Shown here one piece after another: positions 26,075 to 35,282 of a stretch of 64,000 bases of DNA. Position 1 is the first letter of the stretch; every line of letters begins with the position of its first letter. Made by a program: the position numbers and the translations under genes. The notes under the pieces are model-generated. The model searched no databases. It was not told where the DNA came from and saw nothing but the letters and a program-made list of their open reading frames with translations. Source of the stretch: an uncultured Myxococcales bacterium (GTDB lineage: Bacteria; Myxococcota_A; UBA9042); the NCBI GenBank assembly GCA_903883645.1, contig CAISBR010000081.1:66833-130832 (forward strand). The letters run 5' to 3'.

Positions 26075-26983
26075 ATGGCTGAACACCACGACACCCGCCA
26101 CATCCTGCAGTCTCTGGCGGTTAATCTACTGATTTCGATAGGCAAACTGGTCGCCGCGGTGGTTTCGGGCTCCGGGTCGATGCTTGCCGAGACGCTGCAC
26201 TCCTTCGCAGACTGCGGCAACCAACTTCTGCTTCTGCTTGGGGTGCGGCGCGCCCACCGGCCACCCGATGCGCAGCACCCGCTGGGATACGGCGCAGCAC
26301 TGTATTTCTGGTCGTTCTTGGTAGCGTTGCTGCTATTCAGTGGCGGCGGGCTGTTTTCGATCTACGAGGGAGCGCACAAGCTCGCCGAGCCCGAGGCCGT
26401 GGGCGACGTGCGTCTGGCCTTGGTTGTCTTGCTCGGGTCGCTCGCGCTCGAAGGTTGGTCGCTGTACGGCAACGTGGCTGAGCTGAATCACCGCCGCGGC
26501 CGCACGCCGTTCTGGACGTATCTGCAAGCCACAAAAGACTCCGATCTAATCGTAATTTTTGGCGAAAATGCCGCAGCTGTCCTGGGCCTTGTGGTCGCTG
26601 CCGTGGCCTTGGTGCTCGCGGCCGCGACGGGCAATCCCCTGTGGGACGCGACCGGGTCACTCGCGATCGGCGCCATCTTGGTCGGGGTAGCCGTCCTGCT
26701 CGCGATCAAGATCAAAAGTCTGCTGGTGGGCGAACGGGCTGACCCCGATGTCGACCTTGCTATCGCCGCGGCTGCGGCAGACGATGCCAATATTCTCGAA
26801 GTTTTGACGTCGATTACCATCCAGAAGGGGCCGGGCGAGGTGCTGGTGGCCTGCAAGCTGCGATTGGCCAACGGGCTCGACACCGCCGCCGTAGTGGCCA
26901 CGATCAATGCGTTTGAGCAGCGCTTGCACGACCGGCGCCCCGAAGTGCGCTGGTCCTTCGTCGAACCAGACATCGCGCCATGA
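26075..26983 (+). CDS. Cation diffusion facilitator family transporter
   Basis: Membrane antiporter that exports divalent metals such as Zn2+, Fe2+ or Mn2+ in exchange for protons. The 302-residue protein has HSFADCGNQ in the second helix with the His/Asp metal-site arrangement, ENAAAVLG in the fifth, and a cytoplasmic dimerisation domain (DVDLAIAAAAADDANILEVLTSI in part). The HP-x-G-Y-G motif (HPLGYG) and helix order fit the SLC30A9/FieF-like group. Metal specificity cannot be told. The ribosome site at 26075 is weak. It is followed by a long intergenic region with repeats. Confidence 0.88.
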   Translation: MAEHHDTRHILQSLAVNLLISIGKLVAAVVSGSGSMLAETLHSFADCGNQLLLLLGVRRAHRPPDAQHPLGYGAALYFWSFLVALLLFSGGGLFSIYEGAHKLAEPEAVGDVRLALVVLLGSLALEGWSLYGNVAELNHRRGRTPFWTYLQATKDSDLIVIFGENAAAVLGLVVAAVALVLAAATGNPLWDATGSLAIGAILVGVAVLLAIKIKSLLVGERADPDVDLAIAAAAADDANILEVLTSITIQKGPGEVLVACKLRLANGLDTAAVVATINAFEQRLHDRRPEVRWSFVEPDIAP

Positions 26984-27436
26984 ATCACAAACAATTTCAC
27001 AGATACGTCGAAGTCGGCGCAAGTTGTTAGGAATCCGTGCCTGCAGGCGTGCTTGCGCCAAGCGAGGACATTGGGCACAATGTACCGTTGGTAACGTGCT
27101 ACCTAGGGCCATAAGATTTATGATCCTAAAGGTAATTGTTACGGACGAGCGCCAGCACGGCATCCCGACGACGGTGCCCATGCCCGGCGCGTTACCTGCG
27201 ACCGCTGTCGCAACCCACGCCGGGCGTCTGGCAACCTAGTTAAGTGACGGGCAGCCTAGTTGAGTGACGGGCGGCCTAGGTGAGTGACGGGCGGCCTAGG
27301 TGAGTGACGGGCAGCCTAGGTGAGTGACAGGCCGCGCCCCCGCCACAGCGAGCGCGGCGAAAACCACCAGCGGCAGAGTCTGCCGCAGCCGCAGCCGGCC
27401 GACGGCCAGGGCAACCGAACGCGAGTGAGTCAAACG
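26984..27436. other. Intergenic region upstream of the PqqD-like operon
   Basis: 453 bases without a supported gene. It includes a relatively AT-rich part at about 27100-27140 and a 20-bp tandem array at 27221-27336. The promoter of the operon should lie here, but no clear -35/-10 pair was found. A GTG at 27320 is in frame with the PqqD-like gene and lies in the array, so an N-terminally extended form is possible. Confidence 0.5.
27221..27336. repeat. 20-bp tandem repeat array
   Basis: Unit TGAGTGACGGGCGGCCTAGG. Four nearly perfect copies are at 27241-27260, 27261-27280, 27281-27300 and 27301-27320, with a degenerate copy before and a partial one after. Differences are single bases (A/G at position 13, T/G at position 20). 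There are no spacers, so it is not a CRISPR. It lies 101 bases before the PqqD-like start. Confidence 0.88.
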
Positions 27437-27802
27437 ATGCAGCCGAGCCCCGCCAACCCCACCTACAAGCTCCACCCCACGGCGGCGGCGCGCGAAGTGG
27501 CTGGCGAGGTCTTTGTGGTAACGGACGATCGCGGCCTGCATCGGCTCGAAGTGCCCACGGCGGTAACGATTTTCCGCGCCTTGATGGCCGGCGTCTGCGA
27601 CCGCAACTCGTTGCTAGACCGCGTAGTGGCCGAATTTGAGGTAGAACGCGAGGTAGCCGCCCGCGACCTCGATGAATTTGTGGAGGTGCTGATCGAGCGA
27701 CGAATTGCTGTTCAGTATCAACAGGATACCGCCGAGCAGACAATCGCACCGGGCAGCACCACCGAAACGGCGACCCCAACCGCCACCGCACGCGCCAAAT
27801 GA
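27437..27802 (+). CDS. PqqD-like peptide chaperone (RiPP recognition element)
   Basis: 121-residue protein of the PqqD family. Residues about 9-92 have the expected order: YKLHPTAAAREVAGEVFVV, an ARG/GLHRLEVPTAVTIF strand-helix, and DLDEFVEVLIERRI at the end of the winged-helix. PqqD-type domains bind leader peptides and present them to radical SAM or other modifying enzymes. The C-terminal 30 residues are Thr/Ala-rich. The ATG at 27437 is preferred over an in-frame GTG within the repeat array. It is the first gene of a run that includes a candidate precursor, an HprK-like kinase and a radical SAM enzyme. Confidence 0.8.
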   Translation: MQPSPANPTYKLHPTAAAREVAGEVFVVTDDRGLHRLEVPTAVTIFRALMAGVCDRNSLLDRVVAEFEVEREVAARDLDEFVEVLIERRIAVQYQQDTAEQTIAPGSTTETATPTATARAK

Positions 27803-27832
27803 GCATTCCGGCCACCACGCGCCGGTACATGA

Positions 27833-27845
27833 CTTGCAGGAGTGA
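27833..27845 (+). promoter_or_regulatory. 13-bp leader element before the giant lipoprotein, repeated before the peptide gene
   Basis: CTTGCAGGAGTGA immediately upstream of the ATG at 27847 includes the AGGAG ribosome site. The identical 13 bases recur at 35056-35068 in front of the peptide gene. The match is longer than a Shine-Dalgarno needs, so a shared leader or duplicated intergenic segment is possible. Confidence 0.6.
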
Positions 27846-27846
27846 T

Positions 27847-30800
27847 ATGAAACGCCTGACCAATGCCCAGCTGATGAATCTACGTGAGTCGCAACGCCAT
27901 GCGCGCCGTTGGTCGGGCTTCGTGGCCACGCTGGTCGCGCTCCTCGCGCTCAGCAGCTGCGCCGCGGACATCCCGGTGGTGGGGCCCAAGTGCGGCAACG
28001 ACATCTTCGGCCCGTGCCCGGATGCAACCTCGGACACCGACACCGCGATCGACAACGACGTCGCCACTACGGACGCCGACGCGAGCGAGGTGACGCCGCT
28101 CACCCCCGTAGTCAATTTTTACGTCGAGACGGCGGTGGGCAACGCGCTTGAGAGCACGACGACCACCAGCGCCCAGATCACCAACGAGGCCGACCTAGAC
28201 GCCACTACGGTTGGCGTGCAAGTCAACGTGGTGGTGACCGCGAGCCAGGCGCCAGACGGTTCACAAGTTACGCTAAAGGCTGGGAATACCTCGTTTGGCC
28301 CGGTGACGCTGCAAGGGGGCAAGGCCGACTTCAAAGCGGTGACCGTCGCTTGTGGCAAGACCGGCGTCAACCTGACCGCGACCGTAACGTCGGGTAGCCA
28401 GAGCGGGCAGAAGACCAAGGCGCTGGTGCTGGACTGCGGCACCGCGTGCCAAGCGGCGATCGCCGCCATCGACACCCCCTGCATCACGACGGACGGCAAC
28501 GGCAACGCGGGCTTCCAGTACACGTTTACGGTCACGACCAACTCGACGGGCTGCACCGACGCCTTTCTGCAGTTCACGGACGCCGAGGGCAAGACCATCA
28601 CCACCGAGAAAGTCGCCCTGGGCGGCGCCAGTTCGGCCCCCGTCACCGCGACATTGTCGAGCAAAAGCAGCGGACTCGATGGCGTCAAGCTGAATATCAT
28701 CGCCATGGTGGTCGACAGCCAGCACCCCGACCGCGGGTCGGAGCCTTCGGCCGCACTGAGCGTGACCCTGAGCACAGAGGCGCCCGTCCTCGCCGTGCAA
28801 CTGCCCAAGGCCGTAACGCTTGGCAACGACAGTGATCCGCAAACGCCTGGGATTCAGCTGGTTTCGAGTGGTTCTGCCACATCAATGCTGATCGGCAGCA
28901 CCGTTGAGATCAAGCTCGATGGTGGCACCGCCAGCATGGCGAACCTCGGCGCCGATGGCACCTTTCCGATCGCGCTGACGCTGCCCACGTCTAAGACCTA
29001 CAACATCGCGATTAAAGCAACGAATTCGTGTGGATTGAGCACGTCGGACTCGTGGCCCGTGCAAGCTTTTGTCGATCTGGCAGCGCTCACGATTGCCACG
29101 CCAGCCTCAGGCGCCGTGCTGCTCGCCAAAGACGACCAGAACCTGAGCACCGGCGCGCTGTACGAGACGACCTTCGCGATCGACGTCAAGCAAGGCACCG
29201 TCGATTCTGAGGTTTCGGTATTTTGCCGCAAGGCGATCCTCGGCTCGAGCTGGCAGCTAACCCCTGTGGGCAAGGCGACTGTGGCCGGCGATGGGCTAGT
29301 GAGCGTGCCGGTAACCTTAGACACCGCGCTCCTCGGCACAGCGATTTCGTGCCGCGTGACCGATGGTTACGGCGATTTTGGCGCGCCCAACGCGGCACTT
29401 TCGGCCGAGATCACGGCGACCGTAGCTGTGCCCGCGCCCTGCCTGACGGTGGTTGCACCGGCCAGCGAAATTACACTTACGACGCACGATCTTGCAGTTA
29501 CGCTCTCCGCCAGCAACCTAAAGGGTGCGACCGCTGTGGCGACGATCACGTCCGAACTGGGCGTGGCGAGCGACCCGCAAACGGTGGGCACGCTGTCGAC
29601 GCTCGGCCTGAGCAGCTCGCTCAAGCTTGCCGCTGCCGGCAACTTGGGCGACGGCACCTACACCATCGCGTTCGAAGCCATCGACGCCTACGGCAACAAG
29701 GCCTCCGACAGCGCCGCAGTGGGCTTGTGCGGCAGCGTGGTGCGCGTGGTGCATATCGACACAACGGGGCCCATCGTGGCCTTCTCGCTGCCGAATAAGG
29801 CGACGCTGACGACCTTTGACGACGTCGACAGCAATCCCGTTGTACCTGGCTACCAGACCGATGTAACCCTGGCGATCAGCGACGCCGTGCAAGTGTGCAT
29901 TACTAGCTCGGCCGGCGAGACGACCTGCAAGACAACCTTGCCCAGCGACACGGCAGTGACCTTTGCTTCGGTGACGTTTGATCCCGGGCTCAACATCGTC
30001 GGCGCGACCGCAACGGACAGCGTTGGCAACCCGACCACGGCGGCGCCGCTGGTACTCACGCTCGTGTCGCAGGCGCCGGTAGTTAAGTTCTTGAGCCCAA
30101 AGGGCAACTTGACCACCATTCAAGACGCACAAACATTTACCGCCGAGGTAACCCAGGTCGGCGGTGCACCGGTGCCTACGGCGACGACGTCGGTCTTGCT
30201 CGACGGCGTGGCCGCCCCGGTCAACGTCAGCGAAACCTCGCCTGGCATATACACATTTACCATTACTGGCCTATCTGCCAAGCCGAGCACGGCCGTGCAA
30301 TTCAGTGCCGGCGCTCCTGGCGCGACTCCGGATGCGATCGGCTATAGCATCGTTCTTACGCTGACCTACAAGTCTGCGAAGCCGACTATCGCGGTGACAG
30401 CGCCGACTGCGGGCAAAGTATTGAACCTGGCGTCGGTCGAGTGTCTGCCAGGCACGCAAGACTGCATCGCCACGGTAGGCCTGACCTTGAGCGATGTCGA
30501 AGTCGGCAGCCCGGTTCAGGTCGATGTCACGTGCGGCTCGGTCAAGCAGTCGTACAGCGCAAAGGCCACTGGCAACGTGCTGTCGCTGCCCGGCGTTGCC
30601 TTGGCCGACCAGAGCACCTGCACGATGGTGGCGAGCGTCACCGATGCCGCAGCCCAAGGGGCGACCAGCGAAGCGGTTACGGTGTTTGTCGATCGCATTG
30701 CCCCGGCATTCGGCGCTTTCATATTCCCTACCGGCAAGTCCATAAAGTCGCTATACTTTATCGCGGCCGACGACATCGGCGACCCCACCGACAACACGCT

Positions 30801-33800
30801 GCTGACAAACTTGGTGATGGAAGTGTTCGGCGTTGCCAAAGACGCCAAGGCCACGCTCACCGTCAAGGACGACACCGGCAAGCTGACAGGCACCTTTACG
30901 GGCACCGCCCTCGCCACAGCAAGCGACTCGGTCAGCACGAGCATCGCATTCGGCCTAGTCTCGCTGCCTGACGGCGACAAGGTTCAACTCGCTCTGACGG
31001 TTGAAGACGTACACGGCAACGTTGGCAATCTGACGATGGTCGCCGCGGTCAAGGCACACCAGGCCCGCGTCGATATGAACCTGCCGAGCAACGTGGCCGA
31101 GGGCAGTTCCTGCACGTCGAACGCCAACTGCCCGCTTGGACTCTGCTATTTTGGTGCATGTGTGGCGGGCATGAACAAAGGCTCCTCGCGGCAAGGCTCC
31201 GTCAACATCGTTGGCGTACCGCTGGGCGGCACCTTGCGCATCTGCAGCAAGGCGCCCGGAATCACAGGTAGCAGTTGCGCCACGGCCGGTTACAAAGAAG
31301 TCGTCAAGGCAACCATCACCTCGCAGTCGATGGACTTCATCATCCCGGCCGTGATACCCGATGGCGTCTACACTTTGATTGCCGAGGTGTCGTTCGGGTC
31401 ACTGATCGCGCCGACGTCCAGCCTCTCCAGTCTGCAGACTTGGGCTAAGGAGCGAACGATCCTGATCGACACGCTGGCGCCGGTCGTTACGGGCTTTGAC
31501 CCACCCAGCGCCCCCGGCGCCATCGCCGCCTGCTTGAATGAGGCCAGCCAGACTGTCCCCGACGGGGCCGCATTGGGCGGCAGTTTTGCTTTCAGCGTAG
31601 CCACTTCGGAGGACTCGAGCATCATCGTCGTGGGCAACGGCGTCAAGCTGGCCAGCGGCACTGCGACGAGCACCCCTTCGAGCCTGAGCGTCAGCTTGGC
31701 GACCGAGGGCACCCAAGTGTTCGCCGCCACTGCCACGGACTTGGTCGGCAACGTCAGCGTGGTCAAGACCCTGCAGCCCATCGTCGTCGATACGCAAAAG
31801 CCCACGGGCGGCTTTGCCTCGCCTTCGAGCGGCAAGGTCATCCTCGGCTCGCTGCTCGACGTCGTGGTAACCTCAACCGCGATCGATGTGAACGGCGCGA
31901 GCGTGCTGGTCAAAGACGCCGGTGTGAACAAGGCCACCGAGACCATGAGCGGCGGTCAGGTCACGTTTGCCGACACCAAGTGGAAGCTGCTAACCCAAGG
32001 CGACCACACGCTAACTGCCGACTTAATGGACCAATGCGGCAACACCGGCGTATTCGGCACCACCCCGTCGAAGGTAACGGTCGACCTGCTGCCGCCGACG
32101 CTGGCCATCACGGCCCCGGCCCAAGCGGCCAAATTCGGCGACAAAGACGACGCGGCCCCGAGCCAGGGCGGCTACCAAGTACAGGTCAGCTTCACGACCA
32201 CCGATGCGGCGACATGGAAGCTTGAGCTCGGCAGCGGCTGCGACGCCACCTTTGGCAACTGCGCTGCGGGCTTTAAGCAGGTCGCCGGCGGCAACGCCGT
32301 TAATCCGGGCGGGCTCGAAGCGCCTGTACTGGTCACGATTCCCTTTGGCAATGGCGACTACTACTTGGCGCGCCTCTCGGGCACCGACGTCAACGGCAAC
32401 GTCACTGTGGTCGACCGCGGCTTCCAGGTCACCCTATCGGGCTGCTTGGTGTCGCTGCAGGGCCTAACCGGCTCGGGCGTCTACAACACGCAGAACTGCG
32501 CAACCCCCGGCAAGGACTGCGCCAGCGTGGCCGTGAGCCTCACCGCCACCCTCGTCGGGCCGTGCGGCGCTGTCGCCAATGTACAGCTAAAGAAAGGCAG
32601 CACCGAAGTAGGCAAAGTTGCGCCCGCCGCCGACGGCAAGGCCATCTTCAACCTGACCGTGGCCGATGGCGACAATACCACTGTCGAAGCGGTCGCCCTC
32701 GACGGGACTGCTGCGGTACTGGGCAGTTCGGGCGCCCTGCCCCTCAAAGCCGACTTGTCGAACCCGAAGGTCGCGTTTGTTGCTGGCCAGGTGCTTGGCA
32801 CCAACACCCCTGCCGGCGGCACGACCGTCAATATTGTGGGCAAGGCGCGCGACCTCAATGGTAGTCCAAACCATCAGATTCACTTGCAGTTGCAGGTGAC
32901 GGACTCGGGTCTGGCCGGCGGCAAGCTGACCAGCCTGACCGACACGGTTGGAGCGACGACTGGAGCCCTGGCCGTGGGCGCACCAACTCTGCCCGTGGCC
33001 CTGAGCGGCACGAGCCAGACCATCGACCTGCAGTTCGCCACCTTGACCGAAGATGCAACCAACACTGTGATCGCCAGCGTAAGTGACGCGGCGGGCAACG
33101 TGGGCACGGGCCAGGTAGTGGTGCTCGTCGACTGGACGCCGCCCGCCAAGCTCACGCTGCTCGATTTCTTGACTGCGGACCTGAACCCACGCCGGCCAAT
33201 GGCTAAGATCAACTTTGCGGCCACCGGCGACAATGGCTCGGTCGGCACGGCGACGGCCTACGCGGTCCGGTACAGCAAGGCGCCGATCAACACGCAAGCC
33301 GACTTCGATGCCGCCTGCGACGCCAGCAAGGTGCTGTTCTCGACGATTGGCACCCCTAAGGCCAGCGGTACGAGCGACGCGGTATTCGTCGAAGGCCCGG
33401 ACGAGCGCGACCTGTCGGACCCGTGCAAGTTCTCGCCTATGATCGACGGCGGCTCGTCGGGCTACTACTTCGCCGTCGAAGCGGTCGATGCCGCGGGCAA
33501 TGCGTCGCCGCTGTCGAATACCCTGTCGACGAATGCGCTGCGCCTGCACTACGCCAACATCGTGCTGGGCGGCGCGCAGAAGACGACCGACATGCAACAA
33601 CGGATTGCGGCGGTGGGCGACCTAAACGGGGATGGCCTCGGCGACTTCGCACTGGGCGGCGGGGCGACGAGCCCGCTGTGCATCGTATACGGGCGCGTCA
33701 AATTCAACTTAGCCGACATCGACTTGTCGACCCCCTCGGCCTATCCGAGCCATGTGTGCTTGGCCAATCCGGGCGGGCTTGGCTCACCGATCGGTAAGAG

Positions 33801-35016
33801 TGGAGACGTCAACGGCGACGGCGTAGACGACTTGGTGGTCGGCCTGGGTGCCGGCACATCGAACCCGCGCTTTGTCCATGTCTATCTTGGCAAGAAGGGC
33901 GCGGCCATTGCCGCCAATCCTGCGGTAATTGTCAGCAAGATCACCAACTCGCTGGGCGACGGTGTCGTGCGTGCGACCACCATCGGCAACTTCAACGGTG
34001 ACACCAGCCCCAGCGGCAAGCCGATTCACGACATCGCCATTTCGTCGCTGCAGTCGACCGTAACGTATGACCGTGTGGTCGTAATCCCGGGCAACCCAGC
34101 GTGGAGCGATGCGACGCCTGTCACGATTGACATCGACAACCCGGCAAGCCTTGCCGTGAACAATGTGGCTACGATTCACTTGGTCGATCAGGTGGGAGCT
34201 GCCTACTTCGCCTTCCCGACCGGCGTTGGCAACGTGCTGGCCGATGGGGGCCCAAAGCAGTACGACGATTTGGCGATTGGCCAGTTTACTCCGAGCTCTT
34301 CACAAGCGCTTTGGATAGTTCAGGGTCGTCCTCTCTCAGGCCAGCTTGACCTGGGCTTGTCGAAGGCCATGACCACGGGCAGTGCCGACGCGACCGCGGT
34401 ACAAGTATCTGGCAACTTGAATGTTTCGACGAGTGGGTTCGGCTTGTACGCCGACACAGTCAACCTCGACAACGACTCCATCCCCGACATTGCCCTGCAG
34501 CACTACTCGGGCTTGGCGGCCAAGGGCGGCGGCGGCATCTATTGGCTGCACGGGGCGTACTTAAACAACAACTTGGGCAAAGTCGTATCGATGGCCGCCG
34601 AAGTGGCGATGGCGGGAGCCTCGAACGTGTTCTTGGTGGCCGGCGGCTACCGGGTTCGCGACTGGCACTTCGGTGTTCGCTCCATCGGCAACTTTGCAGA
34701 TCGCCCGGCAGCCGCTACGCCAATTATAGACCTGATTCACGGGCGTCCGGCAGCGGCCGACACGGGCGGCAACAACCGCGTGGTGGTGCGCCTTGGTCTC
34801 AAGCGCCCCAACTCGGCCATCCCTGGCGAAGTGTCGTTTATAAACACGGATTTGGCCATCTACGATCCGGCGAACAATACCAAGACCAACTGGGGCGTAG
34901 TGTCTACATCGGTGCTGGTGCCGCTCAGTTTTGCGCCAGTCGGCGACTTTAACGGCGACGGTGTTGCCGATGTCGTCATCGGGTCGACGGACGGCAGCTT
35001 GGTGATAGTGTACTAA
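27847..35016 (+). CDS. Giant lipoprotein with Ig-like repeats and C-terminal FG-GAP propeller
   Basis: 2389 residues. Lipobox LALSSC (Cys38), then an Asp/Thr-rich linker (residues about 45-85). The central 1800 residues are tandem Ig-like domains with recurring VDTQKPT / IDTTGPIV / VDWTPP type junctions and GNxG turns; a Cys-rich insert (CTSNANCPLGLC) lies near 1090. The last 480 residues hold five FG-GAP-type calcium motifs: GDLNGDGLGDF, GDVNGDGVDDL, GNFNGDTSP, NLDNDSIPDI and GDFNGDGVADV, as in integrin-like propellers. It should be anchored to a membrane and extend outward. The ATG at 27847 has AGGAG 5 bases upstream. It lies between the PqqD-like gene and the small peptide gene, all on one strand. 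Confidence 0.8.
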   Translation: MKRLTNAQLMNLRESQRHARRWSGFVATLVALLALSSCAADIPVVGPKCGNDIFGPCPDATSDTDTAIDNDVATTDADASEVTPLTPVVNFYVETAVGNALESTTTTSAQITNEADLDATTVGVQVNVVVTASQAPDGSQVTLKAGNTSFGPVTLQGGKADFKAVTVACGKTGVNLTATVTSGSQSGQKTKALVLDCGTACQAAIAAIDTPCITTDGNGNAGFQYTFTVTTNSTGCTDAFLQFTDAEGKTITTEKVALGGASSAPVTATLSSKSSGLDGVKLNIIAMVVDSQHPDRGSEPSAALSVTLSTEAPVLAVQLPKAVTLGNDSDPQTPGIQLVSSGSATSMLIGSTVEIKLDGGTASMANLGADGTFPIALTLPTSKTYNIAIKATNSCGLSTSDSWPVQAFVDLAALTIATPASGAVLLAKDDQNLSTGALYETTFAIDVKQGTVDSEVSVFCRKAILGSSWQLTPVGKATVAGDGLVSVPVTLDTALLGTAISCRVTDGYGDFGAPNAALSAEITATVAVPAPCLTVVAPASEITLTTHDLAVTLSASNLKGATAVATITSELGVASDPQTVGTLSTLGLSSSLKLAAAGNLGDGTYTIAFEAIDAYGNKASDSAAVGLCGSVVRVVHIDTTGPIVAFSLPNKATLTTFDDVDSNPVVPGYQTDVTLAISDAVQVCITSSAGETTCKTTLPSDTAVTFASVTFDPGLNIVGATATDSVGNPTTAAPLVLTLVSQAPVVKFLSPKGNLTTIQDAQTFTAEVTQVGGAPVPTATTSVLLDGVAAPVNVSETSPGIYTFTITGLSAKPSTAVQFSAGAPGATPDAIGYSIVLTLTYKSAKPTIAVTAPTAGKVLNLASVECLPGTQDCIATVGLTLSDVEVGSPVQVDVTCGSVKQSYSAKATGNVLSLPGVALADQSTCTMVASVTDAAAQGATSEAVTVFVDRIAPAFGAFIFPTGKSIKSLYFIAADDIGDPTDNTLLTNLVMEVFGVAKDAKATLTVKDDTGKLTGTFTGTALATASDSVSTSIAFGLVSLPDGDKVQLALTVEDVHGNVGNLTMVAAVKAHQARVDMNLPSNVAEGSSCTSNANCPLGLCYFGACVAGMNKGSSRQGSVNIVGVPLGGTLRICSKAPGITGSSCATAGYKEVVKATITSQSMDFIIPAVIPDGVYTLIAEVSFGSLIAPTSSLSSLQTWAKERTILIDTLAPVVTGFDPPSAPGAIAACLNEASQTVPDGAALGGSFAFSVATSEDSSIIVVGNGVKLASGTATSTPSSLSVSLATEGTQVFAATATDLVGNVSVVKTLQPIVVDTQKPTGGFASPSSGKVILGSLLDVVVTSTAIDVNGASVLVKDAGVNKATETMSGGQVTFADTKWKLLTQGDHTLTADLMDQCGNTGVFGTTPSKVTVDLLPPTLAITAPAQAAKFGDKDDAAPSQGGYQVQVSFTTTDAATWKLELGSGCDATFGNCAAGFKQVAGGNAVNPGGLEAPVLVTIPFGNGDYYLARLSGTDVNGNVTVVDRGFQVTLSGCLVSLQGLTGSGVYNTQNCATPGKDCASVAVSLTATLVGPCGAVANVQLKKGSTEVGKVAPAADGKAIFNLTVADGDNTTVEAVALDGTAAVLGSSGALPLKADLSNPKVAFVAGQVLGTNTPAGGTTVNIVGKARDLNGSPNHQIHLQLQVTDSGLAGGKLTSLTDTVGATTGALAVGAPTLPVALSGTSQTIDLQFATLTEDATNTVIASVSDAAGNVGTGQVVVLVDWTPPAKLTLLDFLTADLNPRRPMAKINFAATGDNGSVGTATAYAVRYSKAPINTQADFDAACDASKVLFSTIGTPKASGTSDAVFVEGPDERDLSDPCKFSPMIDGGSSGYYFAVEAVDAAGNASPLSNTLSTNALRLHYANIVLGGAQKTTDMQQRIAAVGDLNGDGLGDFALGGGATSPLCIVYGRVKFNLADIDLSTPSAYPSHVCLANPGGLGSPIGKSGDVNGDGVDDLVVGLGAGTSNPRFVHVYLGKKGAAIAANPAVIVSKITNSLGDGVVRATTIGNFNGDTSPSGKPIHDIAISSLQSTVTYDRVVVIPGNPAWSDATPVTIDIDNPASLAVNNVATIHLVDQVGAAYFAFPTGVGNVLADGGPKQYDDLAIGQFTPSSSQALWIVQGRPLSGQLDLGLSKAMTTGSADATAVQVSGNLNVSTSGFGLYADTVNLDNDSIPDIALQHYSGLAAKGGGGIYWLHGAYLNNNLGKVVSMAAEVAMAGASNVFLVAGGYRVRDWHFGVRSIGNFADRPAAATPIIDLIHGRPAAADTGGNNRVVVRLGLKRPNSAIPGEVSFINTDLAIYDPANNTKTNWGVVSTSVLVPLSFAPVGDFNGDGVADVVIGSTDGSLVIVY

Positions 35017-35055
35017 CAGCGGCAGGCGTGGTAGGAATCCCGCGCACAGTGGCCG

Positions 35056-35068
35056 CTTGCAGGAGTGA
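35056..35068 (+). promoter_or_regulatory. 13-bp leader element before the peptide gene
   Basis: CTTGCAGGAGTGA, identical to 27833-27845. AGGAG ends 7 bases before the ATG at 35073, which settles the start of the small gene. Confidence 0.6.
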
Positions 35069-35072
35069 GACG

Positions 35073-35267
35073 ATGCAAAACATGAACGGCAACGCGGGCA
35101 GCAACCGCGAGACCGCAGATACCGCAAAGAGTCGGCGAACGTACACGCCGCCGGCGGTACACTCGCAGCGAGGGGTGCTGCAAGCCCTGGTTCAGTCGGG
35201 TTGCACTGAGGGAAGCTGTCCTGACACGGTTGCCTGCCCCACCGCGGGTGCCACCGACCCCTGCTGA
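35073..35267 (+). CDS. Candidate RiPP precursor peptide, Cys-rich C-terminus
   Basis: 64-residue peptide. Residues 1-20 are polar. Residues 21-34 (RRTYTPPAVHSQRG) resemble the Y-x2-P-x-(L/V) leader motif that RRE domains bind in lasso and related precursors. Residues 35-42 (VLQALVQS) form a short helix-like stretch. The C-terminal 22 residues contain Cys44, Cys49, Cys55 and Cys64, the last being the final residue, with Gly, Ser, Thr and Pro between them. It lies 15 bases before the HprK-like kinase gene and in one run with PqqD-like, radical SAM and peptidase genes. The start is set by AGGAG. The product class is not recognised. Confidence 0.72.
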   Translation: MQNMNGNAGSNRETADTAKSRRTYTPPAVHSQRGVLQALVQSGCTEGSCPDTVACPTAGATDPC

Positions 35268-35282
35268 AACGAGGCCACCACG

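Noticed and set aside
27221-27336. CRISPR array
   Set aside because: The units touch each other with no spacers and no cas gene is present.
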